A stretch of 64,000 nucleotides of DNA from positions 372,001-436,000 of the forward strand of contig NZ_VOHB01000002.1 of assembly GCF_007859295.1 (NCBI RefSeq). The letters run 5' to 3'. Positions 42,956 to 52,304 of the stretch are shown in pieces. The notes under the pieces are model-generated. The model was not told where the DNA came from. It saw nothing but the letters and a program-made list of their open reading frames with translations, and did not search any database. The position numbers and the translations under genes were made by a program. The DNA comes from Planococcus sp. CPCC 101016 (GTDB lineage Bacteria; Bacillota; Bacilli; Bacillales_A; Planococcaceae). The first letter of the stretch is position 1; each line of letters opens with the position of its first letter.

Positions 42956-43088
42956 CCTTGCGGCAATTTTAAAATAGAAAATTAAAGAGTGCGTCGTTGA
43001 TATTTTCGCTGCAGTGATTCATTATAAAGAATAGACAGTCTTTTCATGTAGTTTGAAAAGAAATATAGTTCTATGAAGGAAGTACAAC

Positions 43089-44255
43089 ATGATGGATGAC
43101 AATATCACACGCATAGAATACGGCGAAAAAGAATTAATTCTGATCGGTACGGCGCACGTTTCCAAAGCCAGTGCGGAGCAGGTGAAAGCAGTTATCGAAG
43201 CCGAGCAGCCGGATTCGGTGTGCATTGAATTGGATGCGCAGCGCTATGAATCGGTTACGCAGGGCAGCAAGTGGAAAGAGACGGATATTTTTAAAGTGAT
43301 CAAAGACAAGAAAGCCAGTTTGCTGTTGATGAATCTGGCGATTTCCTCGTTTCAGAATCGTCTGGCAGATCAGTTTGGCATCAAGCCTGGACAGGAAATG
43401 ATCCAGGGAATTGCGTCAGCTAAAGAAGCCGGAGCAGAATTGGTGCTTGCCGACCGCAATATCCAAGTGACGTTTTCACGCATCTGGGGCAATATCGGAT
43501 TTATGGGCAAGGCTCAACTTTTAACTTCCGTATTCTTCAGTATTTTCAGCAAAGAAACAATTTCGGAAGAGGACCTGGAGAAGATGAAATCGCAGGATAC
43601 CTTGAACGCCGTAATGAATGATTTCACGCAATCCTTCCCTAAATTGAAGGAACCGCTGATCGATGAACGGGACCAGTACCTGGCGCAAAAAATCAAAGAA
43701 GCCCCAGGCAAAAAAATAGTTGCCGTCCTCGGAGCAGCCCACATTCCGGGAATCATCAAGGAAGTTCATAACGAACACGATCTGGAGGAATTATCGAAAA
43801 TTCCGCCGAAATCGAAATGGCCGAAAATCATTGGATGGGCCATTCCGTTGGCGCTAGTCGCTATGATCGCAGTCACATTCCTGAACAACCCTGCAGCGGG
43901 AATCGATCAGACCATCAGCTGGGTGTTGTGGACGGCATGTCTTGGAGCTATTGGAGCGACCTTAGCTCTCGGTCATCCACTGGCCATATTGACCGCTTTT
44001 GTGGGAGGTCCGATTGGGGCCTTGCATCCGCTTTTGGCTGCCGGCTGGTTTTCGGGGCTCGCGCAAGCGTATGTTCGCCGGCCGAATGTCGGAGATTTCC
44101 AGACCTTATCAAAAGACGTTTTTACCATCAAAGGATTTTGGGACAATAAAGTCACTCGTGTGCTGTTGGTAGTGGTGTTGACCAATATCGGAACAGCAGC
44201 GGGCAATGTCATTGGCGGACTGGATGTCCTCCGCTTATTTTTCCAGAATCTCTAA
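43089..44255 (+). CDS. TraB/PrgY-family membrane protein
   Basis: A 388-residue protein. The N-terminal about 240 residues form the TraB/PrgY domain with LIGTAHVSKASAEQV, CIELDAQRY, LVLADRNIQVTF and VLGAAHIPGI, holding the conserved GxxH and Glu residues proposed as a metal site. Four hydrophobic helices fill residues 245-385. Enterococcal PrgY blocks pheromone self-induction, and related GumN/TIKI domains are metalloproteases, so peptide processing at the membrane is possible. GAAGGAAG precedes ATG ATG. It is a single-gene unit. Confidence 0.88.
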   Translation: MMDDNITRIEYGEKELILIGTAHVSKASAEQVKAVIEAEQPDSVCIELDAQRYESVTQGSKWKETDIFKVIKDKKASLLLMNLAISSFQNRLADQFGIKPGQEMIQGIASAKEAGAELVLADRNIQVTFSRIWGNIGFMGKAQLLTSVFFSIFSKETISEEDLEKMKSQDTLNAVMNDFTQSFPKLKEPLIDERDQYLAQKIKEAPGKKIVAVLGAAHIPGIIKEVHNEHDLEELSKIPPKSKWPKIIGWAIPLALVAMIAVTFLNNPAAGIDQTISWVLWTACLGAIGATLALGHPLAILTAFVGGPIGALHPLLAAGWFSGLAQAYVRRPNVGDFQTLSKDVFTIKGFWDNKVTRVLLVVVLTNIGTAAGNVIGGLDVLRLFFQNL

Positions 44256-44266
44256 ACGAATTTTTG

Positions 44267-44301
44267 ACCGGATAGCGAAATTCAGCTATCCGGTTTTTTA
44301 G
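44267..44301 (+). terminator. Terminator after the TraB-family gene
   Basis: Perfect ACCGGATAGC / GCTATCCGGT arms followed by T-run. Confidence 0.9.
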
Positions 44302-44377
44302 TTTAGTGCTGAGGTTTATTTTTGAAAAAGGGGTATAGATATGTAAGTGCTAGATAAAAGTAGGGAGGCGCGTAAAA

Positions 44378-44623
44378 GTGGGCTTCTTTCTGGTCGGGAT
44401 TTTGCTTTGGTCATTGGTCATTGCTGCCGTCGTACTGGCGATTGTCGGCTTTTGGAGAAAGTCATGGCAAGCGCTTGCATGGAGCGGAATCGCTCTGCTT
44501 CCGCCAATGCTGCTTATTTTTATGGGGGAAGAGGGAACCTGGTTCCGCCTAAGTATCTTGTTGCCGCTGCTGTTGTTTATTGCCGCTTTTTTAATGAAAC
44601 AGCAAAAGATTCAAAGCTCGTAG
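44378..44623 (+). CDS. Small hypothetical membrane protein (81 aa)
   Basis: A frame of 81 residues starting at GTG with GGAGGCG upstream. Three hydrophobic stretches (about 3-24, 31-48 and 58-74) make up almost the whole protein, with a short basic C-terminus KQQKIQSS. I do not recognise the family. Its own terminator follows at once, so it is probably a real single-gene unit. Confidence 0.65.
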   Translation: MGFFLVGILLWSLVIAAVVLAIVGFWRKSWQALAWSGIALLPPMLLIFMGEEGTWFRLSILLPLLLFIAAFLMKQQKIQSS

Positions 44624-44652
44624 AACCGGATGAAAATTCATCCGGTTTTTCT
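44624..44652 (+). terminator. Terminator after the small membrane protein
   Basis: Arms AACCGGATGAA and TTCATCCGGTT with five T. Confidence 0.85.
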
Positions 44653-44683
44653 GTGCATTTTATTAGCGTTTCCAAAGTTTGAG

Positions 44684-44702
44684 TTATACAATTATTATAC
44701 AA
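44684..44702 (+). promoter_or_regulatory. CarH/LitR-type operator upstream of the RND gene
   Basis: TTATACAA, three bases, TTATACAA: two direct half-sites 11 bp apart. It matches 17 of 19 positions, in the same orientation, with the element in the promoter of the B12-binding MerR gene at 54870-54888. It ends about 20 bases before the RND ATG and overlaps a possible TATACA -10, so it could act as a repressor site. Confidence 0.6.
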
Positions 44703-44722
44703 AATGAAAAGGGGCACAGCCT

Positions 44723-47700
44723 ATGAAATACATATTGGATCGCAGCAAACTATTCATCTTTTTGATTTTGATTTTTTCCATTATAGGCGTGTATACGTTT
44801 CTTACTTTGCCGCAACGTGAAATCCCGGAAACACCGTCAAGTCTGGTGTTGGTTTCGACGATTCTGCCTGGTGCAGGACCAGAAGAAGTGGAAACATCCA
44901 TAACCAATCCGTTGGAAAGAGAGGTCCAGAAAGTGGACGGGATTGCTTCAATGCAATCCATTTCTTCGAATTCGGCTTCGATCATCACGCTTGAACTGGA
45001 GGATGGGGAGAATCCGGACGACCTGATCAACAGCATCCAACAGCAGGCGGGCAGTGCAGCTTCCGGATTTCCAGAAACTGCGCAGGCACCCTCTGTCGAA
45101 AAACTGGACCTGACTTCCCCTTTGGTCTCCTATATGTTTTACGGGGATGAAGAAGAGTTAGGCAATATGGAAAGCGCTTTATCCGAGTTATCCGATGAGG
45201 TGGAAGCGGTCTCTGGAGTAGCCGGCACGACAATTAAAGGATTAAATACACAACAAGTACTGATCGAACTGGACAGCGAAAAGCTGGCAGCCAATAATCT
45301 GCAGGCTTTCGAGGTGCTGGAATCACTGCAGCAGGCCAACCAACCGCTATCACTCGGAACCCATGACAATGGCAACGAGCAGGTCAGTTTGACCGTTCAG
45401 CAAAGCGGAGGCATCGAAAAGCTTGAGCAGCTGCAGGTAGGCGGAGCAGCTGTTCCGCTTGCTGACGTAGCCGCCATCGAAACAGTAGATCAGGAAACGA
45501 CAGACATCGTCACTTTCGAAGGCGAGCGTGCAATTTCCTACACCGTTTTTTTGCAGACGGAGCAGGATGTGCCTTCTGTTGATGACAATGTGTCAGAAGT
45601 GATTGAGGCGTTTACCGAAACATTGCCGGCCGGAGTCCAGGCCGAAAAATACGAATCGCAGGCAGACAACGTCAACACAATCTTCGACAGCCTTTATATT
45701 TCATTGGCTATTGCGGTATTGGCGGTTTTGATTGTTACTACAGCGGGTCTGACCTTGTACGGAGCTTTTGCGGTTGCATTGACCGTGTTGGCGTCAGTTC
45801 TGATCGGCATGATTCCAATTCCGTTTATGGGTGTCGATTTGAATCAGATCTCGGTTATCGGCCTCATCATTGCCATCGGTATTCTGGTTGATGACAGCAT
45901 CGTGGTCAACGACAATATCCAGCGGCGCTATAAATTGGGCGATTCACCGCTAAACGGCGCAATCACCGGCGTCCGCGAAGTATATCCGTCGATTATTTCC
46001 TCCAGTTTGGCAATTGTCGTAACCTTCTCACCATTGCTGCTGTTGTCCGGCGGCAACGGGGCGTTCATTAAAGCCTTGCCGAGTATCCTGATCACCACTA
46101 TCCTTGCTTCAACGGTGCTGTCGATTACCTTGGTTCCGATGATGCAATACTTGAAAACGAAAAGAAGAGCGAAGAAAATTTCAGATACTCCTGGATTTTT
46201 AGGGAAGCCACTCGAAAAAATAGCGCTGTTTTATTCCAATAAAGTACTGAGAAGCGTGTTGAAACGTCCGATTCTTGTCGGAGTCGGCGGCTTGGTAGTG
46301 GCGACAGGTCTATTGTCTCTGGCGTTCTTTACGCCGTTTGAATTTTTCCCGGCAGCAGACCGGGAAGAAGTGACAATGGATGTCCGTCTGGCAGAAGGCA
46401 CGACCATTGAAGAGACGAATGCATTTCTTGCTGATTTGACTGAGCAAGTCCAATCAGAAGATGAAAATATTACCGAAACGGCCATATTTGCCGGAGAAGG
46501 TTTGCCAAACCTGTTTTCAGCGTCGATGGACAATACTGGCGGCAACACGGGCCAGGCAGCGTTCCGCATCGATCGTGACAGCACGACGGCTGCCGACTTT
46601 ATCAGCAAGTGGCAGCCAGAACTGCGTGAGCGTTTCCCAGAAGCAGAGATTTTCCTGGACACGATTGTCCAGGGGCCGCCTGTTGGCGCGCCAGTTACTG
46701 TAGACGTCAAGGGTGAGGACATTGCAGAATTAGAATCACTTCGTGATGTGCTGAAAGCGCAGATGCTGGAAAATGGCGCGACGATTGTAACCGATAATCT
46801 GGGAGATCCGGTACCGGCTATTGAATACGTACCGAACCGAGATGCTTTGCAGTCGAATAATATCGCGCTCAGCACCGTGACCAATCAATTGCAGCTCTTG
46901 ACGCAAGGCGTGCCTCTCTACACCATCTATGAGGGACAAATGCCATATGAAGTATACTTGAAACAATCAGGCATTGAAGATGGGGAACCGATTGACTTGT
47001 CACAGTTTGAGGTTCCTTCACTTGCTGAACAAGGACCGCCGCAGTTGGTTCCGATGGATGAATTGCTGACGGCTGAAGAAACAGACCGATTGGCGCAAAT
47101 CCCTCATCAGCAGGCAGACCGCACGATTACGCTGCGTGCTTTCGGCGAAGTCGATGATTTTGAAAACAGGATGCTGGACGTAGTGGATGCTGAACGCAAT
47201 TCATTGCCGGAAGGATACCAACTGTCGACAGGCGGTGAAAATTCGGATCAGGAAGCATTCTTTGCTGAAATCGGCGTGCTGTTTCTGGTCGTGCTGTTGC
47301 TTGTCTACCTGGTGATTGCCTTCCAGTTTAAATCGTTCAGCTTGCCATTCCTTGTCCTGATCGCCGTTTATCTAGGAATTTCCGGTGCGATTCTCGGCTT
47401 GTTCCTGACACAGACACCGCTTAGTTTCCTTGGCGTTATGGGAATTGTTTCCCTGACAGGGATTGTCGTTCGAAATGCGGTTGTGTTGATCGACTTTGTG
47501 GAAGTGCGCCGCCTGTCCGGTGACTTTGATATCAAAGAAGCCATCATCGAATCAGGCTATGCCCGCATCAAGCCGATTCTTCTGACATCGATTACGTCGA
47601 TTATTGCGCTCGTACCGGTCGCTTTGTCGGGAGACCCGTTGTTTGAACCGCTGGCAGTTACCATCATTGCCGGATTGGCGTTCTCAAGCTTGTTCACATT

Positions 47701-47770
47701 AGTGATGATTCCATCCTTGTACTTGGTGTTTTACCGTGTGAATCGCCGAAGAAATGAAGTTACCGAATAA
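44723..47770 (+). CDS. Efflux RND transporter permease subunit (AcrB/SwrC-like)
   Basis: Permease of 1015 residues with the RND plan: helix 1, a large extracellular loop, helices 2-6, a second loop and helices 8-12. GAGPEEVETSITNPLEREVQ, IGLIIAIGILVDDSIVVNDN (proton relay Asp-Asp in helix 4) and MGIVSLTGIVVRNAVVLIDF are typical. Gram-positive homologues such as SwrC export surfactants or lipid-like compounds. AAAAGGGGC precedes the ATG. A paired-repeat operator shared with the CarH-like regulator gene sits in its promoter. No adaptor or outer-membrane protein is nearby, as expected. Confidence 0.93.
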   Translation: MKYILDRSKLFIFLILIFSIIGVYTFLTLPQREIPETPSSLVLVSTILPGAGPEEVETSITNPLEREVQKVDGIASMQSISSNSASIITLELEDGENPDDLINSIQQQAGSAASGFPETAQAPSVEKLDLTSPLVSYMFYGDEEELGNMESALSELSDEVEAVSGVAGTTIKGLNTQQVLIELDSEKLAANNLQAFEVLESLQQANQPLSLGTHDNGNEQVSLTVQQSGGIEKLEQLQVGGAAVPLADVAAIETVDQETTDIVTFEGERAISYTVFLQTEQDVPSVDDNVSEVIEAFTETLPAGVQAEKYESQADNVNTIFDSLYISLAIAVLAVLIVTTAGLTLYGAFAVALTVLASVLIGMIPIPFMGVDLNQISVIGLIIAIGILVDDSIVVNDNIQRRYKLGDSPLNGAITGVREVYPSIISSSLAIVVTFSPLLLLSGGNGAFIKALPSILITTILASTVLSITLVPMMQYLKTKRRAKKISDTPGFLGKPLEKIALFYSNKVLRSVLKRPILVGVGGLVVATGLLSLAFFTPFEFFPAADREEVTMDVRLAEGTTIEETNAFLADLTEQVQSEDENITETAIFAGEGLPNLFSASMDNTGGNTGQAAFRIDRDSTTAADFISKWQPELRERFPEAEIFLDTIVQGPPVGAPVTVDVKGEDIAELESLRDVLKAQMLENGATIVTDNLGDPVPAIEYVPNRDALQSNNIALSTVTNQLQLLTQGVPLYTIYEGQMPYEVYLKQSGIEDGEPIDLSQFEVPSLAEQGPPQLVPMDELLTAEETDRLAQIPHQQADRTITLRAFGEVDDFENRMLDVVDAERNSLPEGYQLSTGGENSDQEAFFAEIGVLFLVVLLLVYLVIAFQFKSFSLPFLVLIAVYLGISGAILGLFLTQTPLSFLGVMGIVSLTGIVVRNAVVLIDFVEVRRLSGDFDIKEAIIESGYARIKPILLTSITSIIALVPVALSGDPLFEPLAVTIIAGLAFSSLFTLVMIPSLYLVFYRVNRRRNEVTE

Positions 47771-47774
47771 CGGC

Positions 47775-47803
47775 AAACTGCGCGGCCTCGGGGCTGCGCA
47801 GTT
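47775..47803 (+). terminator. Terminator after the RND gene
   Basis: AAACTGCGC / GCGCAGTTT arms with inner GCC/GGC pairing and a short T-run. Confidence 0.75.
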
Positions 47804-47877
47804 TTATTTGGATCGATGAATATTTAAAAAGCGAAAGGGTAAGCAATAAAGTAAAGGCTATAGTAGGGGGAGAGGGC

Positions 47878-49308
47878 ATGGCGAAGATACGGCAGAAGGA
47901 AACAGAAACCGATATTGCGAAAGGTCCCTTTCTGGCTGTGCTGATGGCCGGGGTTTTTGTGGCTATCTTGAATCAAACCCTGCTTGCGACAGCTTTGCCG
48001 CATATCATGGACGACTTGAATATTACTGCCAATACGGCACAGTGGCTGACGACTGTCTTTATGCTGGTCAATGGTGTCATGATTCCCATCACCGCTTTTT
48101 TGATCGGAAAATTTTCTACACGCAATCTGTTTTTCGTGGCAATGGGTTTATTTGCGACCGGAACCATCATCTGTGCTTTTGCTCCAGGTTTTTCAGTTCT
48201 AATGGTCGGCCGGATTGTCCAAGCAGCGGGAGCGGGCATCATGATGCCGCTGACACAAACTGTACTGTTCATCATTTTTCCGGTTGAAAAACGCGGGCAG
48301 GCGATGGGCTTATTCGGACTGGTCATTTCTTTTGCTCCCGCCATCGGTCCAACGCTGTCAGGTTGGCTTGTCGGTCAATACCCTTGGCGAGCGCTGTTTT
48401 ATATCGTTATACCGATTGCGCTTCTAGATTTGCTCCTGGCGTATTTTTTCTTGAAAAATGTCACTAAGCAAACCTTTCCAACCTTGGATTACTTATCGAT
48501 TGTCCTATCGACGCTTGGTTTTGGAGGAATTCTCTACGGTTTTTCCAGCGCCGGCTCGCTTGGGTGGGACAATCTTGCAGTGAGTGTTTCCATTGGGGTT
48601 GGCATTATATCACTGGTGTTCTTTATCCGCCGGCAATTCCGTCTGGATGAGCCGATTCTGGAATTCCGGGTATTTGCCTATGGTATTTTTACTTTATCGA
48701 CAATCCTGAGTGTGATCGTTTTTATTTCGATGATCGGCAGTGCGACAATCCTGCCGATTTATATGCAGAACATGCACGGCTTTACGGCGCTTGAATCCGG
48801 ACTGATGCTGCTGCCGGGAGCCATCATTATGGGTTTGATGAATCCGATTACTGGAAGGGTTTTTGATAAAGTAGGAGGCAAATGGCTCGCTGTTGTGGGC
48901 TTGTCGATTGTAACGGTGTCCACTTTCCAATTTACAGTGCTGACAGCGACAACTTCTTTCTTGTATTTGACTATCATGCACGCAATCCGCATGTTTGGTG
49001 TCGCTATGGTGATGATGCCGGTAACGACAGCAGGGCTTAATCAGCTGCCGGAACGGCTGATTCCACACGGTACAGCCATGAGCAATACAATGCGGCAAGT
49101 GTCAGGATCAATCGGAACGGCTCTTCTAGTGACTGTGATGACCAGCACAGCGCTTGATCCTGAACAATATGGCGTTGAAGGATTGATACGCGGCGTCAAC
49201 ATTTCATTTATGGTAGTTGGTGTGTTAAGTGTCATTGGAGTGGTTTTATCGTTCTTTTTAAGGAAAACCGGCCCGGTAATGGAAGAAGAGAATGAGAAGA
49301 AAGGATAG
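47878..49308 (+). CDS. DHA2 family MFS drug transporter (EmrB/QacA type)
   Basis: Proton-coupled exporter of 476 residues with about 14 hydrophobic segments. LNQTLLATALPHIMDDLNI is the DHA2 opening motif, followed by WLTTVFMLVNGVMIPITAFL, GRIVQAAGAGIMMPLTQTV and the antiporter motif C region APAIGPTLSGWLVG. A GGGGGAGAG site precedes the ATG. It lies right after the RND gene but behind that gene's terminator, so it is probably a separate unit. The drug profile cannot be predicted. Confidence 0.92.
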   Translation: MAKIRQKETETDIAKGPFLAVLMAGVFVAILNQTLLATALPHIMDDLNITANTAQWLTTVFMLVNGVMIPITAFLIGKFSTRNLFFVAMGLFATGTIICAFAPGFSVLMVGRIVQAAGAGIMMPLTQTVLFIIFPVEKRGQAMGLFGLVISFAPAIGPTLSGWLVGQYPWRALFYIVIPIALLDLLLAYFFLKNVTKQTFPTLDYLSIVLSTLGFGGILYGFSSAGSLGWDNLAVSVSIGVGIISLVFFIRRQFRLDEPILEFRVFAYGIFTLSTILSVIVFISMIGSATILPIYMQNMHGFTALESGLMLLPGAIIMGLMNPITGRVFDKVGGKWLAVVGLSIVTVSTFQFTVLTATTSFLYLTIMHAIRMFGVAMVMMPVTTAGLNQLPERLIPHGTAMSNTMRQVSGSIGTALLVTVMTSTALDPEQYGVEGLIRGVNISFMVVGVLSVIGVVLSFFLRKTGPVMEEENEKKG

Positions 49309-49470
49309 GCTTGATTGAGGTGGAGAGAGAGCAAATGAAGGCGTTATCATTTTGTCACACGATAGCCATTTACTTCTTTCTTTAGATTTGGTAAGATGTC
49401 TGACGACAGTAGAGTTAAACAATGTATTTGCTTAATTTTCTGATAAAAAATATACCGATGAGGTGAAGTT

Positions 49471-50682
49471 GTGAATTTATTGTGGGGCATCTTTGGCGTA
49501 TTCGTTGTTCTCGGAATCGCCTTCCTATTATCAAGCGGCAAGAAGTCTATTAAGCCACGGACAATTCTCGGCGGATTAGCTATCCAAATTACGTTTGCAT
49601 TTATGGTGCTGGAATGGGAATTCGGTAGAAAACTCCTTTTGGGGCTTTCGAATCTAGTCCAGAACGTCATCAATTACGCAGGTGAAGGAATCGCCTTCGT
49701 GTTCGGCCCAGCGGCGGATACACAAGGTTTTGGTTTTGTTTTTGCTTTCCAGGTATTGACGATCATCATTTTCTTCTCTTCTTTAATTTCAGTACTTTAT
49801 TATCTCGGCGTTATGCAGATTATCATTAAACTTTTGGGAGGCGCGTTGTCTAAGCTTCTTGGAACCAGTAAAGCGGAATCGATTTCCGCTGCGGCAAATA
49901 TTTTCGTCGGCCAGACGGAAGCACCGCTTGTCGTACGCCCGTTCATCGCGGGGATGACCAAATCAGAGTTGTTCGCAGTAATGACTGGTGGACTTGCATC
50001 CGTTGCCGGTTCAACTTTAGCCGGTTACGCACTTCTCGGTGTGCCTCTTGAATACTTGCTGGCTGCCAGCTTCATGGCTGCACCAGCCGGTTTGATCATG
50101 GCTAAAATGATGATGCCAGAAACAGAGGAAGTCGAAGAAAAAGACTTCGTTATGGAAAAAGACCAAACTTCGGTCAACGTTGTGGATGCAGCGGCACGCG
50201 GAGCATCTGACGGCCTTCAATTAGCGTTGAATGTCGGTGCGATGCTTCTTGCGTTCATCGCTTTGATCGCTCTATTGAATGGTGTACTTGGTGGAATCAG
50301 CGGCTGGTTCGGTTTTGAAGGCCTGACCATCCAAAGCATTTTGGGCGTCATCTTCGCGCCGCTTGCTTGGGCGATCGGTGTACCTTGGGCAGAAGCTGTC
50401 CAAGCTGGTAGTTTCATCGGACAAAAATTGGTGCTTAACGAATTTGTTGCGTACACAGCCTTTGCTCCTGAAATTGCCGATCTGTCACCTAAAACTGTCA
50501 TCGTTGTCAGCTTTGCCCTTTGTGGTTTCGCTAACTTGAGCTCATTGGCAATTCTTCTTGGTGGACTTGGTGCCATGGCGCCAAGCCGCCGCCCGGATAT
50601 CGCCCGTCTCGGCATTCGCGCCGTTGCGGCAGGTATGCTCGCTTCATTATTGAGCGCAGCCATTGCCGGAATGTTCGTCTAA
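49471..50682 (+). CDS. NupC/NupG family nucleoside transporter (CNT)
   Basis: Concentrative nucleoside transporter of 403 residues with about nine helices. [20 protein letters not shown] and [20 protein letters not shown] (nucleoside-binding loop) and [12 protein letters not shown] with [17 protein letters not shown] (second binding loop) are diagnostic. The start is GTG after GAGGTGA. The preceding 160 bases show no purine riboswitch. A purine permease lies 1.6 kb downstream, so the region has a salvage flavour. Confidence 0.93.
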   Translation: MNLLWGIFGVFVVLGIAFLLSSGKKSIKPRTILGGLAIQITFAFMVLEWEFGRKLLLGLSNLVQNVINYAGEGIAFVFGPAADTQGFGFVFAFQVLTIIIFFSSLISVLYYLGVMQIIIKLLGGALSKLLGTSKAESISAAANIFVGQTEAPLVVRPFIAGMTKSELFAVMTGGLASVAGSTLAGYALLGVPLEYLLAASFMAAPAGLIMAKMMMPETEEVEEKDFVMEKDQTSVNVVDAAARGASDGLQLALNVGAMLLAFIALIALLNGVLGGISGWFGFEGLTIQSILGVIFAPLAWAIGVPWAEAVQAGSFIGQKLVLNEFVAYTAFAPEIADLSPKTVIVVSFALCGFANLSSLAILLGGLGAMAPSRRPDIARLGIRAVAAGMLASLLSAAIAGMFV

Positions 50683-50696
50683 ACTAACTATTATGA

Positions 50697-50728
50697 AAGG
50701 ACTCGCAGCTGATGCGGGTCCTTTTTTT
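50697..50728 (+). terminator. Terminator after the nucleoside transporter
   Basis: AAAGGAC-CGCA / TGCG-GTCCTT arms with seven T. Confidence 0.85.
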
Positions 50729-50736
50729 GTTTTAGT

Positions 50737-50756
50737 GCTTTTCGCTTGCGAAAAGC
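50737..50756. repeat. 20-bp palindrome, left copy
   Basis: GCTTTTCGCTTGCGAAAAGC, two perfect 9-base arms around TT. The same palindrome with AA in the centre lies at 52012-52031. Each copy precedes a 20-bp repeat array. Confidence 0.85.
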
Positions 50757-50825
50757 GGGGCATTTTGGGGTTATGGGTGGTCGGTTTTGGGAGATCGATT
50801 GGCTTATAGGCGCTTAAATGGATTT

Positions 50826-50915
50826 ACGGTCGTTCGATTGATTTTACAGTCGCTCAGGCAAATTTGCAGTCGCTCAAAAATTTTTACAGTCGCTCAGCCG
50901 GATTTGCAGTCGCTC
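50826..50915. repeat. 20-bp tandem repeat array, left of the NERD gene
   Basis: Five units with core ACAGTCGCTC or GCAGTCGCTC starting at 50826, 50846, 50866, 50886 and 50906, exactly 20 bp apart. The first unit is degenerate (ACGGTCGTTC). From unit 2 the first core base alternates A, G, A, G, so the true period may be 40 bp. Linkers are T-rich before the core. It does not encode a sensible protein. Confidence 0.85.
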
Positions 50916-50964
50916 ATCAACTTCCATGTAAATAGGCCCCGCAATTTGCGGGACTCAATTTTCA

Positions 50965-51894
50965 CTATTCTCGATAATGATAGGTACGATTTTTCGCGGC
51001 GCCAGAGCTCTCTAAATCCAGTTTTGTCAGCAAGCGTTTAGCGACGGCTGGAGATTCCAATCCGCAAAACTCACGAAACTTCTGATTAGTGATCTCCGGC
51101 TCCACAAATGTGAAATACTCCTGAATCGCCAAAAGATGTGCTGAGGCATCATTCACACCACATTTGTTGCAGATCCAGCTGCGTTTGTCCCGCTGCATCG
51201 ACAGGGTTCGGCAATGCCGGCAATAAACGCCGGGTTGCAAATCTTTCGGATCAATAAAATAGTGTGTGCATAAAGGGGGTTGTTTATAAGGGGTTTCATT
51301 GCTCAAAATCAGCTTTCTAATTTTACCCAATTTGATGTTTTCAGCTTCTAGGGGGAAAGCTTGCAGAATCCGTAAGAGGTATTCAATCATTTGATAGGTC
51401 TTGCAGATAGAAGCGCGATGCGGTTTGGACGCGAATTCGCAATCTTTGGCAGTAAAGACGATCAGTCCGGATACTGGCAGATTGATCTTTTTCATCTTGA
51501 AGAACTGCGTCAGAAAACGAATGTGCTTATTCAATTGGACTCTTGGATCTTCCATGATGGCTTTCTCTCCGGCCAAATTAATGCGATAAAATTCACCTGT
51601 CTTTTCATCAAAATGGAGTTGCCCGTTGATGTTTTTGGACTCAATGATGACAGCGCCGCGCTTCGTCAGCAGCAGGCCATCCATCTGAACGGGCCAAGTG
51701 CCCATTTTCAAGCTGATATCCCACAATATCTGAAATTCTTCCTCCAAATAAAATTCATTGAATTTCTTTTGCAGACGGCTCTCGCCTCTTTTTCCGGCAG
51801 TTGTCCAGTGGAGCTCCCGTTCAAGAAATGGCCGTTGCGGATGATGGTTTACCAGTCTCGCGAGCAGCAATTCCATAGCTTGTACCCGAGGCAA
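50965..51894 (-). CDS. NERD domain-containing protein with zinc ribbon
   Basis: About 309 residues. The NERD nuclease-related domain spans about residues 35-150, with TAGKRGESRLQ, QMDGLLLTKRGAVIIESKNI (D-x and ExK-type acidic/lysine pair) and typical later text; a C-terminal zinc ribbon has C-x2-C twice (YCRHCR, ICNKCG), followed by a helical tail. The start is uncertain: TTG 51894 and ATG 51876 have no ribosome binding site, while a good AGGAGG is spaced for an in-frame ATA at 51915. Matching repeat arrays lie on both sides. Function unknown; DNA processing is possible. Confidence 0.8.
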   Translation of the reverse strand: MPRVQAMELLLARLVNHHPQRPFLERELHWTTAGKRGESRLQKKFNEFYLEEEFQILWDISLKMGTWPVQMDGLLLTKRGAVIIESKNINGQLHFDEKTGEFYRINLAGEKAIMEDPRVQLNKHIRFLTQFFKMKKINLPVSGLIVFTAKDCEFASKPHRASICKTYQMIEYLLRILQAFPLEAENIKLGKIRKLILSNETPYKQPPLCTHYFIDPKDLQPGVYCRHCRTLSMQRDKRSWICNKCGVNDASAHLLAIQEYFTFVEPEITNQKFREFCGLESPAVAKRLLTKLDLESSGAAKNRTYHYRE

Positions 51895-52011
51895 TAAATC
51901 AATTTTTGTGCCTATATAGATTCCTCCTTCTCTAAATTAATAGAAGTATAGCATTTGAACTTTCTTTGCGGCTATCTTATTTTCAAACCTAATGCAAAAA
52001 CCTAATTACAG

Positions 52012-52031
52012 GCTTTTCGCAAGCGAAAAGC
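52012..52031. repeat. 20-bp palindrome, right copy
   Basis: GCTTTTCGCAAGCGAAAAGC, identical arms to the copy at 50737 but with AA centre, i.e. the reverse complement. It lies 28 bases before the right repeat array. The 389-base gap 51916-52304 holds this, the array and the permease promoter. Confidence 0.85.
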
Positions 52032-52058
52032 GACCAGTTTTGAGTTATTTGGCCATTT

Positions 52059-52169
52059 GCAACCGTTCGTAGTGATTTACTGTCGTTCAGGAAAATTTGC
52101 AGTCGCTCAAAAATTTTTACAGTCACTTAGCCGGATTTGCAGTCGCTTAAATTTTTTTTACAGTCGTTC
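52059..52169. repeat. 20-bp tandem repeat array, right of the NERD gene
   Basis: Six units with cores at 52059, 52079, 52099, 52119, 52139 and 52160. Cores alternate GC/AC starts as in the left array (GCAACCGTTC, ACTGTCGTTC, GCAGTCGCTC, ACAGTCACTT, GCAGTCGCTT, ACAGTCGTTC). It is in the same orientation as the left array but more degenerate. Confidence 0.82.
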
Positions 52170-52203
52170 GCGGACAGTCCATTTCATCATCAAGCATATC
52201 TCC

Positions 52204-52232
52204 TTGACAGCTTTCTCTTTTTGGATTACACT
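52204..52232 (+). promoter_or_regulatory. Sigma-A promoter of the purine permease gene
   Basis: Perfect TTGACA (52204-52209), 17-base spacer, TACACT (52227-52232). The leader contains a small hairpin ACCTAT-TTCG-ATAGGT (52247-52262) without T-run; I see no purine riboswitch. Confidence 0.75.
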
Positions 52233-52304
52233 CCTATCTTGGCTTACCTATTTCGATAGGTAGAGCGGGTAGGGAGAGGGCTAATTTAATAGAAGGTTAT
52301 GACT

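Noticed and set aside
50826-52169. The 20-bp arrays as CRISPR arrays
   Set aside because: Units are too short, there are no unique spacers between conserved repeats, the phase is 20 bp throughout and no cas gene is near.
49309-52304. Purine riboswitches upstream of the nucleoside transporter and the purine permease
   Set aside because: None of the conserved purine aptamer blocks could be found in either leader; only a small hairpin is present before the permease.
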